A stretch of 64,000 nucleotides of DNA from an uncultured Bacteroides sp. (GCA_949289295.1 CASENM010000018.1:95019-159018); one strand, 5' to 3'. Counted from the first letter of the stretch, positions 56,248 to 64,000 are shown. Made by a program: numbers and translations. Notes: generated from the letters alone by a model not told the origin.

Positions 56248-56853
56248 TTAATCGTCAGACACTTGTTTCAATGAAGTAATCAGATTGTATCTGTTTTCCT
56301 TCAAATCTTGTAGAGAACTCATCACGTTCTTAATGACAGAATAAGGAGTACTTTGGTCGGCTTTAATGGCGATACGCAAGTCGCGGTTGTTGGCGCGTGC
56401 ATTGCGAATCCAAGCTTTGAACTGGTTGTCCACACTGTCACAAGGAATTCCGTAATTCTTCAAAATCTTGTCCTGCTCTTCACCCGGGAGTGCGAGGAAC
56501 TGCTTCATATTCTTCATCGGAACGCCGAATGTCTGGAATACAGAGAACTTCTTCACTTCTTCAGGAGTGAATGTCAAGCCATATTCCTTCCCTACAGCTT
56601 CCAAAGTAGCCGCCATATCCTGTTGTTTGTCAAGACTCATGAAAATCTTGCCAGACGGTTCGACAAGAATCTGCAAAATGTTCGTTTCCGGAATCTTGAT
56701 TTCAGAAACAGAACCCGGAGTAACAACCTGTACCGGCTCTTTCTTGATGAAGTTACCTGTCAACATAAAGAAAGTAAGCAGCAACACGGTCACGTCACTC
56801 ATGGCAGTCATGTCGATAAACATGGACTTCTTTTTAACCTGAACTTTACCCAT
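56248..56853 (-). CDS. ExbD/TolR family protein, first of two
   Basis: A 201-residue ExbD. The membrane segment holds the conserved Asp in MSDVTVLLLTFFMLTGNF; the periplasmic part ends in IRNARANNRDLRIAIKADQSTPYSVIKNVM, the typical ExbD fold. Two different ExbD chains in one operon suggest a heteromeric stator. Confidence 0.91.
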   Translation of the reverse strand: MGKVQVKKKSMFIDMTAMSDVTVLLLTFFMLTGNFIKKEPVQVVTPGSVSEIKIPETNILQILVEPSGKIFMSLDKQQDMAATLEAVGKEYGLTFTPEEVKKFSVFQTFGVPMKNMKQFLALPGEEQDKILKNYGIPCDSVDNQFKAWIRNARANNRDLRIAIKADQSTPYSVIKNVMSSLQDLKENRYNLITSLKQVSDD

Positions 56854-56921
56854 AAATTAACTATTTAAAAATTAGTTATCAAATTCCGTTCACACGAGGG
56901 ACTGCCATAGCCCCCTTGGAT

Positions 56922-57740
56922 TTATTTATGAGTAGCGTTAAATGTCTGTACGATAGAGAAGCCTACTTCGTCAAGGCTGTAAGTCAATTTATCAATCTTG
57001 TTAGTAAAGTAGTTGTAAGAGATAACGGCCAACGCACCAGTCAAGATACCGAACGCAGTGTTGATCAAGGCTTCAGAAATACCGGTTGACAACGCAACTG
57101 AGTCTGTACCACCACCAGCTGACAGAGCGGCGAACGAACGGATCATACCGATAACGGTACCGAGCAATCCCATCAAAGTACCCAGAGTAGTGATGGTACC
57201 GATAATCGGCAAGTTCTGCTGCAACATAGGCAATTCAAGTGCAGTAGCTTCTTCCAGTGACTTCTGGATAGCCAGCACCTTCTGGTCCTTGTCCAGTTCT
57301 GTGTTCTGTTCCATTTCACGGTAAGTCTGCAAAGTTGCGCCTACAACGTTTGCTACAGAGCCGCGCTGCTTGTCGCACAGAGCCTGAGCAGCCTGCATGT
57401 CACCTTTAGCCAGAACGTCTTTAATCTGAGCCACGAATTTAACCAATTTACCACGACCAAAAGCGGCACGGATAGTGAAGAAGCGTTCAACGCTCAATGC
57501 CAACACAGTCAGCAACAAAGTCTGGATAACAGGAACGACAACACCACCTTTATAGATTGTACCCAACATGTTGCCCGGCAGCGGGTGGTTGTTCGGGTCA
57601 TTGTTCATAAAGTTCGAAGGATCTCCCAAGACGAACTTGTAGATGCACAATGCTACGATAAAGCACGCGATGATTACCAAACCTGCAGCTTCAATACCTT
57701 TGAAGCCCTGTTTTTGCTTGTTAGTTTTTTTAGTTTCCAT
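56922..57740 (-). CDS. MotA/TolQ/ExbB proton channel protein (second cluster)
   Basis: A 272-residue protein with a Lys-rich start, three membrane segments (about 15-36, 80-100 and two close C-terminal helices at 165-240), and the signature GTITTLGTLMGLLGTVIGMIRSF. The start at METKKTNKQK is supported by the promoter octamer 50 nt upstream; the longer frame would begin upstream of that octamer. It heads the operon running to 52273. Confidence 0.94.
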   Translation of the reverse strand: METKKTNKQKQGFKGIEAAGLVIIACFIVALCIYKFVLGDPSNFMNNDPNNHPLPGNMLGTIYKGGVVVPVIQTLLLTVLALSVERFFTIRAAFGRGKLVKFVAQIKDVLAKGDMQAAQALCDKQRGSVANVVGATLQTYREMEQNTELDKDQKVLAIQKSLEEATALELPMLQQNLPIIGTITTLGTLMGLLGTVIGMIRSFAALSAGGGTDSVALSTGISEALINTAFGILTGALAVISYNYFTNKIDKLTYSLDEVGFSIVQTFNATHK

Positions 57741-57790
57741 AAGATAATTGTTTATTATGTTAAAAAAATTAGTAAATTTACATCCGAATA

Positions 57791-57798
57791 CAAAAATA
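57791..57798 (-). promoter_or_regulatory. Promoter -7 octamer for exbB-exbD-exbD-tonB operon
   Basis: The minus strand reads TATTTTTG, 50 nt before ATG 57740. Confidence 0.6.
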
Positions 57799-58285
57799 AT
57801 CACTTTTGAACAGCTCCATAGCACCAGCTTTCCGACAAACGGCTAAAGGACAACACTTCAGGCAATTCATGTTTTCCACAGCATATATCTTCAAGACATC
57901 CCACAACCCTCTTATTCCGTTCTCCATGCGAAGAGGTCCCCCCTCTTCCAGACAAAGAGAAAACTGCGTCATCATTAGTATTAAGGTCATCAGAGACTTC
58001 ATGACAAAAGCTATTATTTTCCTATTTCCGCACAAAGAAAAAGCAATTTTATGATATTTCAAAATGAAAAGATGTTATTTTGGCTTATCAAACTTGAATA
58101 TTTTGCGAATTACCTAAAAAATGTCTCAAGAAGATTACATTTTTATACAATACCTTCAGTCAAATCACTCAAGTTTACACAAAGTTATGTAAAGTTGGGC
58201 AAATATTAAAGAAAAAATCAGTTTTTTATCAAGGACATCTGTTTTTTCAAGGCACTTTTTCCAAGGAATGCACACGAATCAAAAA

Positions 58286-58345
58286 AAAACGCCTCGGCGT
58301 TTTGCCTCAAACGCTGAAGCGTTTCGGCCAAAACGACGAGACGTT
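58286..58345. repeat. AACGCTTCGGCGTT-family palindromic element, copy 4
   Basis: Three small tandem hairpins, AAACGCCTCGGCGTTTT, AAACGCTGAAGCGTTT and AAACGACGAGACGTTT, lie just downstream of the fimbrillin gene's stop. This copy is the most diverged. Confidence 0.7.
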
Positions 58346-58373
58346 TACTTTCAAGCCTGCGAGCCTGATTGTC

Positions 58374-59336
58374 TTAAAGCTCATCCGGCGTTTCTTCAAC
58401 AGCGATATCCGGAATTACATTTTCATTCCAACCTACCACATCCTGCCCGATGACGGCAAGGCCTTCTTTGGTCAGCTTCAACGTATATTTATTGTAGACA
58501 CCCGCCTGAAATTCCTTACCCAACTTATTTGTAGAGGCCGTATAAGAAATACCGTCGCGCACATAGGCAATCGAGAACTCCGAATCTTCAGACAAAGCAG
58601 ACGGATTGCACACAAGGGTCAAGGAATATCCAGTCTCATCGGCCACTTCTACCGGTTCGTCATATTCCAGAACCAGCTCGTCCACCGAAGGGGCTTCCGT
58701 CAGTTCCAGCCCGTCAGCTTCCTGGTTCTCCCCAAAATGATACTCCGTACGGCTGAACATCCCGGCCCCCTTCATGACAGCCCTGTTAATCCGCACATCT
58801 TCTTCCGACTTATCTTTCTTTATCGTAATAGTGAGCAACGAATACACATGCTTGAACGCATAATCACCGACAAACGACACAGCACCCGCATTGGAGGCAT
58901 AACCTGCCGTACAACGGGCAGCCAAGAAATCATAGGTGCCGAGCTCAGAAAAGTCGCCCCTTTGCGAAGCCAAATCAGGCATCGGAATTGAAGTGCGCGT
59001 AACCGCACCTTCAGGATGAGGATAATAGGCACAGAATTCAAACTCATCAACTTTGTTTTCCCACATCAGAGGAACTTCCGACTGCCACCCGTCGCCGGTC
59101 AATGTCCATTTGACAGGCGTGTCAGCCCCCGGCATGAAAAACCCGATTTCATCCCCCTGTTCAAATTCGGTAGACGCATCACCGGCATCCGTTACCGTAC
59201 GCGACAAGGCAGGGTCAGAAACCGAAGCCCGCAAACTCATTTTTCCCTCACCGTCTGTTCCAGACACCCATTCATTCTGCTGGCAACTGGCCAGCAAGGA
59301 CATTGCACATGCCCACACAATCATTTTTTTTCTCAT
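58374..59336 (-). CDS. Fimbrillin family lipoprotein
   Basis: A 320-residue surface lipoprotein (lipobox LASC, Cys18). The N-terminal SRTVTD..FEQGDEIGFFM block, the YYPHPEG motif and the C-terminal FQAGVYNKYTLKLTKEGL match the Bacteroidales fimbrillin (FimA/Mfa-like) fold. Such proteins polymerise into pili or act as tip or anchor subunits. No other pilus gene is nearby, so it may be an orphan. Confidence 0.85.
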   Translation of the reverse strand: MRKKMIVWACAMSLLASCQQNEWVSGTDGEGKMSLRASVSDPALSRTVTDAGDASTEFEQGDEIGFFMPGADTPVKWTLTGDGWQSEVPLMWENKVDEFEFCAYYPHPEGAVTRTSIPMPDLASQRGDFSELGTYDFLAARCTAGYASNAGAVSFVGDYAFKHVYSLLTITIKKDKSEEDVRINRAVMKGAGMFSRTEYHFGENQEADGLELTEAPSVDELVLEYDEPVEVADETGYSLTLVCNPSALSEDSEFSIAYVRDGISYTASTNKLGKEFQAGVYNKYTLKLTKEGLAVIGQDVVGWNENVIPDIAVEETPDEL

Positions 59337-59380
59337 AAAAGTTTAAGTTTAACACGAGAAACATTTCCCGCTTCCAATAT

Positions 59381-59399
59381 CACAAATGCATAATTTGTG
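59381..59399. promoter_or_regulatory. Palindrome CACAAAT-N5-ATTTGTG upstream of the fimbrillin gene
   Basis: Perfect 7-nt arms with a 5-nt spacer, 44 nt before the fimbrillin start. Size and spacing suit a dimeric regulator; none is recognised. Confidence 0.3.
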
Positions 59400-59445
59400 T
59401 TATGTCCACTTTTACCCACAATTTATTTTGAAAAAAATGAAAGAT

Positions 59446-60381
59446 TCAGTCAAAAGAGAAGTAAGGTGCAAGCCGTCTGATGTCATCGTCAGAAAATTCT
59501 TCGAATACAGCTATCTGCGACAAGTTCTTGAGTCTGCCTCTTTTGCGGCGATACTCCACTATCGCTTTTGCCTTATAGAAATTCATATAGGGATGGTTGC
59601 GCAAGCGGTCGAGCCCATCATGATTGACACGAATCTTCCGGTAAGGCCCATCCTTCAAATCAAACCATTTGTTCAACGCAACTTCTACATGAGGGATTTC
59701 CTGCAACTGTTCCACCCGGCTGAATCCACCCAAACGATGCCGGTAAGCCACAATCATCCGCGCAAGTCCACTTCCTATGCCAGGAATACGCTTCAGGAGC
59801 GATGTATCAGCCTGATTCAGCGGCACAACCGTTCCTTCAGAAAATTTTCCGGGACTGACTTCCGCCATTTCTTCTTGACGAGCCGTCATCTCTTCCCGAC
59901 TGCTGACACATGACGTATCTGAAGAAAAAGTTTTCTGCGGAATGATGCATATATAAGGTCGCAGAGCCACAAACTGACTGTCGGAAAGCCCATAAATACG
60001 AGATAATGCTTCAGGCGTACGGAACACACCTCCTTTCGCACGGTAACGCAAGATATTCCTCACCACAAAAGCATCCAATCCCAACCGGCGGAGCTGGATG
60101 GAATCTGCCACATTCGGATCGAACGGAGCCAAAACCAACGGCTGTCTTTCCCCTTCACTTTTTGACGGCAAAGTTTTCTTTTCTTTCCATCGTTTCTCCC
60201 GGACACTTATACCGGCCAGAAACGAATCAATCTCCGCACTCGCTTCCTGCCGGACAGGCAAGTGATTCCCCGCAAGCTGATTCAAGCCCAAAATCCCCCC
60301 GACACCCGCCACCGCAAGTACAAGCAATACGATGATGGCCCTTCGCTCAGACTTGGAATAATAGAAAAAATCTTTCCACAT
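59446..60381 (-). CDS. Membrane-anchored helix-hairpin-helix protein
   Basis: A 311-residue protein with one N-terminal membrane segment (about 14-35) and at least three helix-hairpin-helix units: LGLDAFVVRNILRYRAKGG (about 120), IPGIGSGLARMIVAYRHRLGG (about 205) and YMNFYKAKAIVEYRRKRG (about 270). This resembles ComEA-type DNA-binding proteins, but ComEA usually has a single pair. It starts 8 nt after the SNF transporter gene, so it is cotranscribed. Function unproven. Confidence 0.85.
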   Translation of the reverse strand: MWKDFFYYSKSERRAIIVLLVLAVAGVGGILGLNQLAGNHLPVRQEASAEIDSFLAGISVREKRWKEKKTLPSKSEGERQPLVLAPFDPNVADSIQLRRLGLDAFVVRNILRYRAKGGVFRTPEALSRIYGLSDSQFVALRPYICIIPQKTFSSDTSCVSSREEMTARQEEMAEVSPGKFSEGTVVPLNQADTSLLKRIPGIGSGLARMIVAYRHRLGGFSRVEQLQEIPHVEVALNKWFDLKDGPYRKIRVNHDGLDRLRNHPYMNFYKAKAIVEYRRKRGRLKNLSQIAVFEEFSDDDIRRLAPYFSFD

Positions 60382-60389
60382 AAAATCCG

Positions 60390-61751
60390 TCAGCCTAACA
60401 GCCCCAGTTCATTGACGAAGATCAATACAATCCCTATCGGTGCGACAAAACGCAAGATAAATATATATAATGGATAATAAGACGATTTCAACATACCATA
60501 ATTTGTCACCTCACCCTTTACAATACTGCGGTCAAGCATCCACCCGACAAACACGGCTGCAAACATACCTCCCAAAGGAAGCATAATCTTGGCAGTAAGA
60601 AAATCCAGCGCATCGAAAAGATTCAGTCCGCATATAGTGAATGACTTCCATATCCCCAACGCCCATGACGATACGACACCTATAACCAGACTGCCCGATG
60701 TCACCAGCACGGCCGCACGGCTTCTCGTAAAATTGAACTTTTCATGCAAAAAGGCGGTGGACACTTCATGAAGTGAAATGGTAGACGTAATAGACGCCAA
60801 TGCCAGCAATACATAGAACGCCACCGAACAAACACAGGCCAGGAACGGGACACCTGAAAAAGCCTCCTGAAACACGTTAGGCAGCGTAATGAAAATCAAC
60901 GAAGGCCCCGCATCGGGCTGGATGCCTACAGAAAAAGCCGCAGGAAAAATAATGAGCCCTGAAAGAACAGCCACAAACGTATCGATAATCCCCACACTCA
61001 TGGCTGTCTGCCCAAGATTGGTCTTTTTACCGAAATAGGAAGCGTAAGTAGACAAACATCCCATTCCGAGACTCAAAGAAAAGAACGCCTGTCCCATGGC
61101 ACCCAAAAACACATCAGGGGTTACCTTGCTGAAATCGGGATACAACAGGAACTCCAATCCTTTTTCTGCTCCGGGCAATGTCATCGAACAGATGGCCAAC
61201 AACACTATAATGATAAAAAGCAACGGCATCATGACTTTGGAAGACTTTTCTATTCCGTCTTTTACGCCTTTCACCACGATGAAGTGAGTTATCAACAAAA
61301 CGGCCAGCAGCCAAAGCAACGGGCGGAACGGATGTTGCGAGAAGTCCTGGAACATCGTAACATAATCGACCGGAGCTTTCCCGGAAAAACCTCCCGACAA
61401 TGCCTGCCAGATGTATTCCAACGTCCAACCGGAAACTACCGAATAATATCCTAGAATGAGAAATCCTGTCAATACGCCCAGATATCCGACCCAACGCCAA
61501 TGCGTACCCGGAACAAGCGTTTCATACGCCCCACCCGTACAAGCTTTGGAACGGCGTCCGATAGTAAACTCTGCAATCATGATTGGCAGTCCAAAAACGA
61601 ACACACATCCCAGATACACAAGAATAAAAGCCGCTCCTCCATGATTACCCGTCTCATAAGGGAAACGCCACACATTACCTAAACCGACGGCCGAACCCGC
61701 AGCCGCCAACACTGCCCCCATCCGACTACCAAAACTGACACGTTCACTCAT
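60390..61751 (-). CDS. Sodium-dependent transporter, SNF family
   Basis: A 453-residue neurotransmitter:sodium symporter homologue (LeuT fold) with about 11-12 membrane segments. The sodium/substrate site AVGLGNVWRFPYETGNHGGAAF is intact at the N-terminus, and FFSLSLGMGCLSTYASYF lies in helix 6. It probably takes up amino acids. The HhH gene is downstream in the same operon. Confidence 0.94.
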   Translation of the reverse strand: MSERVSFGSRMGAVLAAAGSAVGLGNVWRFPYETGNHGGAAFILVYLGCVFVFGLPIMIAEFTIGRRSKACTGGAYETLVPGTHWRWVGYLGVLTGFLILGYYSVVSGWTLEYIWQALSGGFSGKAPVDYVTMFQDFSQHPFRPLLWLLAVLLITHFIVVKGVKDGIEKSSKVMMPLLFIIIVLLAICSMTLPGAEKGLEFLLYPDFSKVTPDVFLGAMGQAFFSLSLGMGCLSTYASYFGKKTNLGQTAMSVGIIDTFVAVLSGLIIFPAAFSVGIQPDAGPSLIFITLPNVFQEAFSGVPFLACVCSVAFYVLLALASITSTISLHEVSTAFLHEKFNFTRSRAAVLVTSGSLVIGVVSSWALGIWKSFTICGLNLFDALDFLTAKIMLPLGGMFAAVFVGWMLDRSIVKGEVTNYGMLKSSYYPLYIFILRFVAPIGIVLIFVNELGLLG

Positions 61752-61792
61752 AAACTCATCTATTATATGACAATTAGCTTTAAAATCGGGGG

Positions 61793-61820
61793 CAAATGTA
61801 CAAAAAATATCGTATTTTTG
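61793..61820. promoter_or_regulatory. Back-to-back divergent promoters for SNF and vanZ-like genes
   Basis: TACATTTG on the minus strand (61793-61800) serves the SNF gene and TATTTTTG on the plus strand (61813-61820) the VanZ gene. Only 12 nt separate them, so the two polymerases could not bind together. Confidence 0.6.
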
Positions 61821-61845
61821 CCGTAGAAATTAAAATTTTACGCAA

Positions 61846-62250
61846 ATGCATTATTTGATTCATTATCCTATCTCACTGTTCGTAGCGGCAATCATCTGTT
61901 TTTTGTCGTTTTTCACACCCCCACAAACCGAATTGAATGAAATTCCCTATATTGATAAAATCGTACACATCTGTATGTATGGAGGACTTTCCACACTCTT
62001 ATGGGTAGAATACCTTCTCCGCCACCGCCGCATCAACCCCAGACACTTGGTAATCGGGGCGGTCATAGGTCCGGTCCTCATGAGCGGAAGCATCGAAATC
62101 CTTCAGTCCGTCTGCACAGAAACACGAAGCGGAGACTGGCTGGATTTTGCAGCCAACTGTACGGGAGTCTTGCTAGCATCCCTTTTAGGTTACTACGTAT
62201 GGCGTCCGCTCATACAAAAACATTTTTTCCGCCGCAAGCCACAAGCATGA
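61846..62250 (+). CDS. VanZ family membrane protein
   Basis: A 134-residue protein with four membrane segments; IDKIVHICMYGGLSTLLW and GSIEILQSVCTETRSGDWLDFAANCTGVLLA are the VanZ-like block. VanZ relatives are linked to glycopeptide tolerance or are of unknown role. It is 25 nt from its promoter. Confidence 0.9.
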   Translation: MHYLIHYPISLFVAAIICFLSFFTPPQTELNEIPYIDKIVHICMYGGLSTLLWVEYLLRHRRINPRHLVIGAVIGPVLMSGSIEILQSVCTETRSGDWLDFAANCTGVLLASLLGYYVWRPLIQKHFFRRKPQA

Positions 62251-62262
62251 ACTGCAAAGAGA

Positions 62263-62292
62263 AAGGCCGGATGTTTCCCAACGGCCGGCCTT
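62263..62292. terminator. Hairpin between vanZ-like and sigma factor genes
   Basis: AAGGCCGG (62263-62270) pairs with CCGGCCTT (62285-62292), loop 14 nt, between convergent genes. No long T-run. Confidence 0.55.
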
Positions 62293-62337
62293 GAATGAAT
62301 CATTAATCGTATATTAAAGATAGAGAGTTCATTGATA

Positions 62338-62841
62338 TTATCTGAAATCTTTCAAATCCTGTTTCAGCTTTTTGCGCGTAAAATGTATGCGGCTTTTCAC
62401 GGTGCCCAGCGGAAGATTAAGCTTCTCAGCAATCTCGCGATATTTGAAACCAGACACATACATCGCAAAAGGCACCCGCAAATCTTTAGGAAGCGCATTC
62501 ACCACTTTCCGGATTTCTTTCAAGTCGTATGAACCTTCCATTGAATCATCCGCCAGATCTACCCCCAAATTCAGGAAATAAAGATTATCTGTATAATCCA
62601 CATAAGTCTGGTCACGCAAAGTTTTTCTATAATTATTAATGAATATATTACGCATTATCGTGTAAATCCACCCCTTAAAGTTTGTCTCAGCCACATATTT
62701 CTCCTCATTGTCCAGCGCCTTCAGTGAAGTTTCCTGAAGAAGGTCGTCCGCATCGTCACGATCTGCTGTAAGTTTATAGGCAAATCGGCGTAGTTCTGCC
62801 TGCATGCTCAACAAGTTTTGAGCGAAAGTTGCTGTCTCCAT
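62338..62841 (-). CDS. ECF-type RNA polymerase sigma factor
   Basis: A 167-residue sigma-70-family factor with region 2 (about 14-80; ADDLLQETSLKALDN, IMRNIFINNYRK) and region 4 (about 110-160; FKYREIAEKLNLPLGTVKSRIHFTRKKL). There is no region 1 or 3, so ECF group. No anti-sigma gene adjoins it, unlike the FecI/FecR-type pairs common in this phylum. Confidence 0.93.
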   Translation of the reverse strand: METATFAQNLLSMQAELRRFAYKLTADRDDADDLLQETSLKALDNEEKYVAETNFKGWIYTIMRNIFINNYRKTLRDQTYVDYTDNLYFLNLGVDLADDSMEGSYDLKEIRKVVNALPKDLRVPFAMYVSGFKYREIAEKLNLPLGTVKSRIHFTRKKLKQDLKDFR

Positions 62842-63012
62842 ATTTTTCTTTTTGAATTAATAGTACTTTGTCGTTTTGACGCTGCAATATTAGCTCAAAA
62901 GGAAAAAACCGAAGCCCTAAAATCCGACAAGTTAGGGGGTATAAACTATCAATTAAACATTTCTACCCCCTATATTGAGAGTTTACAGGACATCGGACAA
63001 CTCTTTTTTAGT

Positions 63013-63489
63013 CTAACGTATCCAGTTTTTATAAGGTTCAGCCATCAGCGAAGAATTATAATATTTTCGTTGTCCCGTCACTTCATCCCCCAAGAATAAG
63101 GGATGTTCGAAGGCTTCATCTTCAGACGTCAGTTCCACCTCTGCGACAACAAGACCTTCGTTATCTCCATAGAATTCGTCCACTTCAAAGATATGGTCTC
63201 CGCATCTCACAAGGAAACGGGTCTTGTCAATCATGCCTGGCAGACAAAGTCTCATCAGTTCTTCCGCTTCTGCAAGAGGAAGTTCCCGCTCCCACTCATA
63301 GCGACTTATCCCCGCCGAATCCGAAGGTCCTTTAATGGTCAGAAAGCCTTTGTCATCACGAATACGGATACGTACCGTACGTCCCCGTTCGCTACAAATA
63401 TATCCCTGACGGATGGCATAACTTCTATATGCCATCCGTTTATAAGAATCATTTTTGACCAAAAATTTCCGCTCTATTTCCTGTGCCAT
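63013..63489 (-). CDS. CYTH domain protein
   Basis: A 158-residue single CYTH (triphosphate tunnel metalloenzyme) domain. The signature EIERKFLV gives Glu4, Glu6 and Lys8 (ExExK), with further Arg/Lys/Glu residues lining the tunnel. Relatives hydrolyse inorganic triphosphate or thiamine triphosphate. It lies 12 nt after the small membrane protein gene, so cotranscribed. Confidence 0.92.
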   Translation of the reverse strand: MAQEIERKFLVKNDSYKRMAYRSYAIRQGYICSERGRTVRIRIRDDKGFLTIKGPSDSAGISRYEWERELPLAEAEELMRLCLPGMIDKTRFLVRCGDHIFEVDEFYGDNEGLVVAEVELTSEDEAFEHPLFLGDEVTGQRKYYNSSLMAEPYKNWIR

Positions 63490-63501
63490 AGCATAACATT
63501 C

Positions 63502-63645
63502 TCAAGAAGCCAATGCATACCCTACTACCATCAACAACGCCAGCAACAGCAATGCGAAGCAAATGATTTTAAAAAGGCGGTTAGCTCTCATTTCTTCCTG
63601 TTTGTCAGAATTCTGCCTTTTGGCCATTCGATTATTCTTTCCCAT
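63502..63645 (-). CDS. Small single-span membrane protein
   Basis: A 47-residue protein: a basic, polar first half (KRQNSDKQEEMRANR) and a C-terminal membrane helix (about 24-44). The start at MGKNNRMAK is set by the promoter octamer 30 nt upstream; the longer open frame would start upstream of that octamer. It precedes the CYTH gene. No family is recognised. Confidence 0.65.
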   Translation of the reverse strand: MGKNNRMAKRQNSDKQEEMRANRLFKIICFALLLLALLMVVGYALAS

Positions 63646-63675
63646 AGCTATATTTTTTTTAGATTTTAACGTTAT

Positions 63676-63683
63676 CAAAAATA
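63676..63683 (-). promoter_or_regulatory. Promoter -7 octamer for the small protein-CYTH operon
   Basis: The minus strand reads TATTTTTG, 30 nt before ATG 63645. Confidence 0.55.
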
Positions 63684-63821
63684 CAACTAATTCCGGAAAG
63701 AGGCAAACGAACTGCACTTTTTCTATATATCCAAAGAAAAAGATAAAATATATCTTTTCCCGGAACTTTGTTCAGAATCACTTGAACTTATTTAAAAAGA
63801 ATTTTTTCCACCTAATAAAAA

Positions 63822-63851
63822 TGCTCAATGCCACCTCAGCGGCATTGAGCA
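63822..63851 (-). terminator. Intrinsic terminator of the right-edge gene
   Basis: TGCTCAATGCC (63822-63832) pairs perfectly with GGCATTGAGCA (63841-63851) around an 8-nt loop. On the minus strand it is followed by TTTTTATT, a classic terminator 31 nt after the stop at 63883. Confidence 0.85.
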
Positions 63852-63882
63852 AAAAAAGCGTCTTCCTGACTTTGACAATGCG

Positions 63883-64000
63883 TCACCCTGCCCGATTTTT
63901 ATCGTGGTCTAATGCATCCAGTAATGGTTTGATAGCCTCCTGCTGTGGCGTAGTGAATAAAGTTTCAGTATGGACAGATCCGTTTGGTAGCCTTATCCTG
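63883..64000 (-). CDS. 3' end of an unidentified gene (partial)
   Basis: Reading in from the window edge on the minus strand, 38 sense codons (RIRLPNGSVHTETLF ... LLDALDHDKNRAG) end at TGA 63883-63885, followed by a clear terminator. Too short to assign. Confidence 0.6.
   Translation of the reverse strand, partial: RIRLPNGSVHTETLFTTPQQEAIKPLLDALDHDKNRAG

Larger units (their letters stand above)
57741..58373. other. Gene-poor region upstream of the second TonB motor operon
   Basis: 633 nt without a convincing gene. Overlapping open frames (57778-58062 minus, 94 codons; 57806-58054 plus, 82 codons) span the exbB promoter and look like chance. The stretch 58060-58280 is A+T-rich and featureless; the repeat at 58286-58345 lies at the right end. 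Confidence 0.5.

Noticed and set aside
57778-58062. 94-codon minus-strand frame with a hydrophobic start upstream of exbB
   Set aside because: It spans the exbB promoter octamer and has an equally long frame on the opposite strand; no family resemblance.
1-64000. rRNA, tRNA, insertion sequences, prophage
   Set aside because: I read both strands for conserved tRNA and rRNA stretches, transposase or integrase motifs and found none. A tRNAscan or Infernal run would settle small RNAs.

Overview
The window looks like chromosomal DNA of a gut Bacteroidales bacterium, most likely Bacteroides or Phocaeicola. Family-specific proteins point there: a TonB-dependent receptor with a carboxypeptidase-regulatory domain, and DUF5689, DUF4369, DUF4290, BACON/M64 and fimbrillin-family lipoproteins. 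So does the recurrent -7 promoter octamer TAnnTTTG and the near absence of Shine-Dalgarno sequences. A species assignment would be a guess. No rRNA, tRNA, CRISPR array, transposase or phage gene was seen. Almost everything is core-genome housekeeping, with a few accessory surface systems.

Layout. 0.1-5.4 kb: a G+C-rich operon of TonB-dependent receptor, DUF5689 lipoprotein and secreted EEP-fold nuclease/phosphatase. 5.5-10.4 kb: greA-HIT, a cysteine-less thioredoxin-fold lipoprotein, pnp. 10.4-16.9 kb: acetyltransferase, DUF456 plus bile-salt-hydrolase-type amidase, BACON/M64 metalloprotease, iron alcohol dehydrogenase, a two-ORF LysO exporter. 17.1-22.3 kb: O-acetylhomoserine sulfhydrylase, thioesterase, lipoprotein, second acetyltransferase, CCA-adding-type enzyme. 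22.3-26.1 kb: a cobalamin riboswitch leading into the anaerobic ribonucleotide reductase nrdDG, then a gene-poor stretch with a candidate small RNA. 26.2-32.8 kb: a minus-strand envelope operon (DUF4290, murA, rimM, M23 peptidase, dxr, rseP) and tsaB. 33-40.4 kb: GH3 beta-glucosidase, yicC-gmk-nadD, phosphoesterase, menA-GNAT. 40.4-45.7 kb: exbB-exbD-tonB followed by DJ-1, ispD, recG. 45.9-52.1 kb: nadK, MFS transporter, DUF3332 protein, xpt-xanthine permease, DedA. 52.2-57.8 kb: a second TonB motor operon (exbB, two exbD, tonB) that also encodes a PstS-like lipoprotein and a TPR protein. 58.3-64 kb: fimbrillin-family lipoprotein, SNF transporter plus HhH protein, VanZ, ECF sigma factor, CYTH protein, a 47-residue membrane protein, and the 3' end of an unidentified gene.

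How it works together. Two separate ExbBD/TonB motors could energise outer-membrane receptors such as the one at the left end. The receptor operon looks like a capture, processing and uptake unit, perhaps for nucleic acid or phosphate esters (inference). The riboswitch suggests that the B12-independent reductase is turned down when B12 is present, which predicts a B12-dependent reductase elsewhere. MurA carries Asp in place of the fosfomycin-target Cys.

Intergenic DNA is unusually structured. At least three families of inverted-repeat elements recur: five hairpins built on GCAGAGACACG-like arms, four built on AACGCTTCGGCGTT, and several nested elements with GGCTGTCTC ends. The best candidates for something undescribed are these repeat families, the candidate small RNA near 25.85-26.05 kb, the receptor-DUF5689-EEP operon, and the TonB motor operon with its orphan PstS-like protein.
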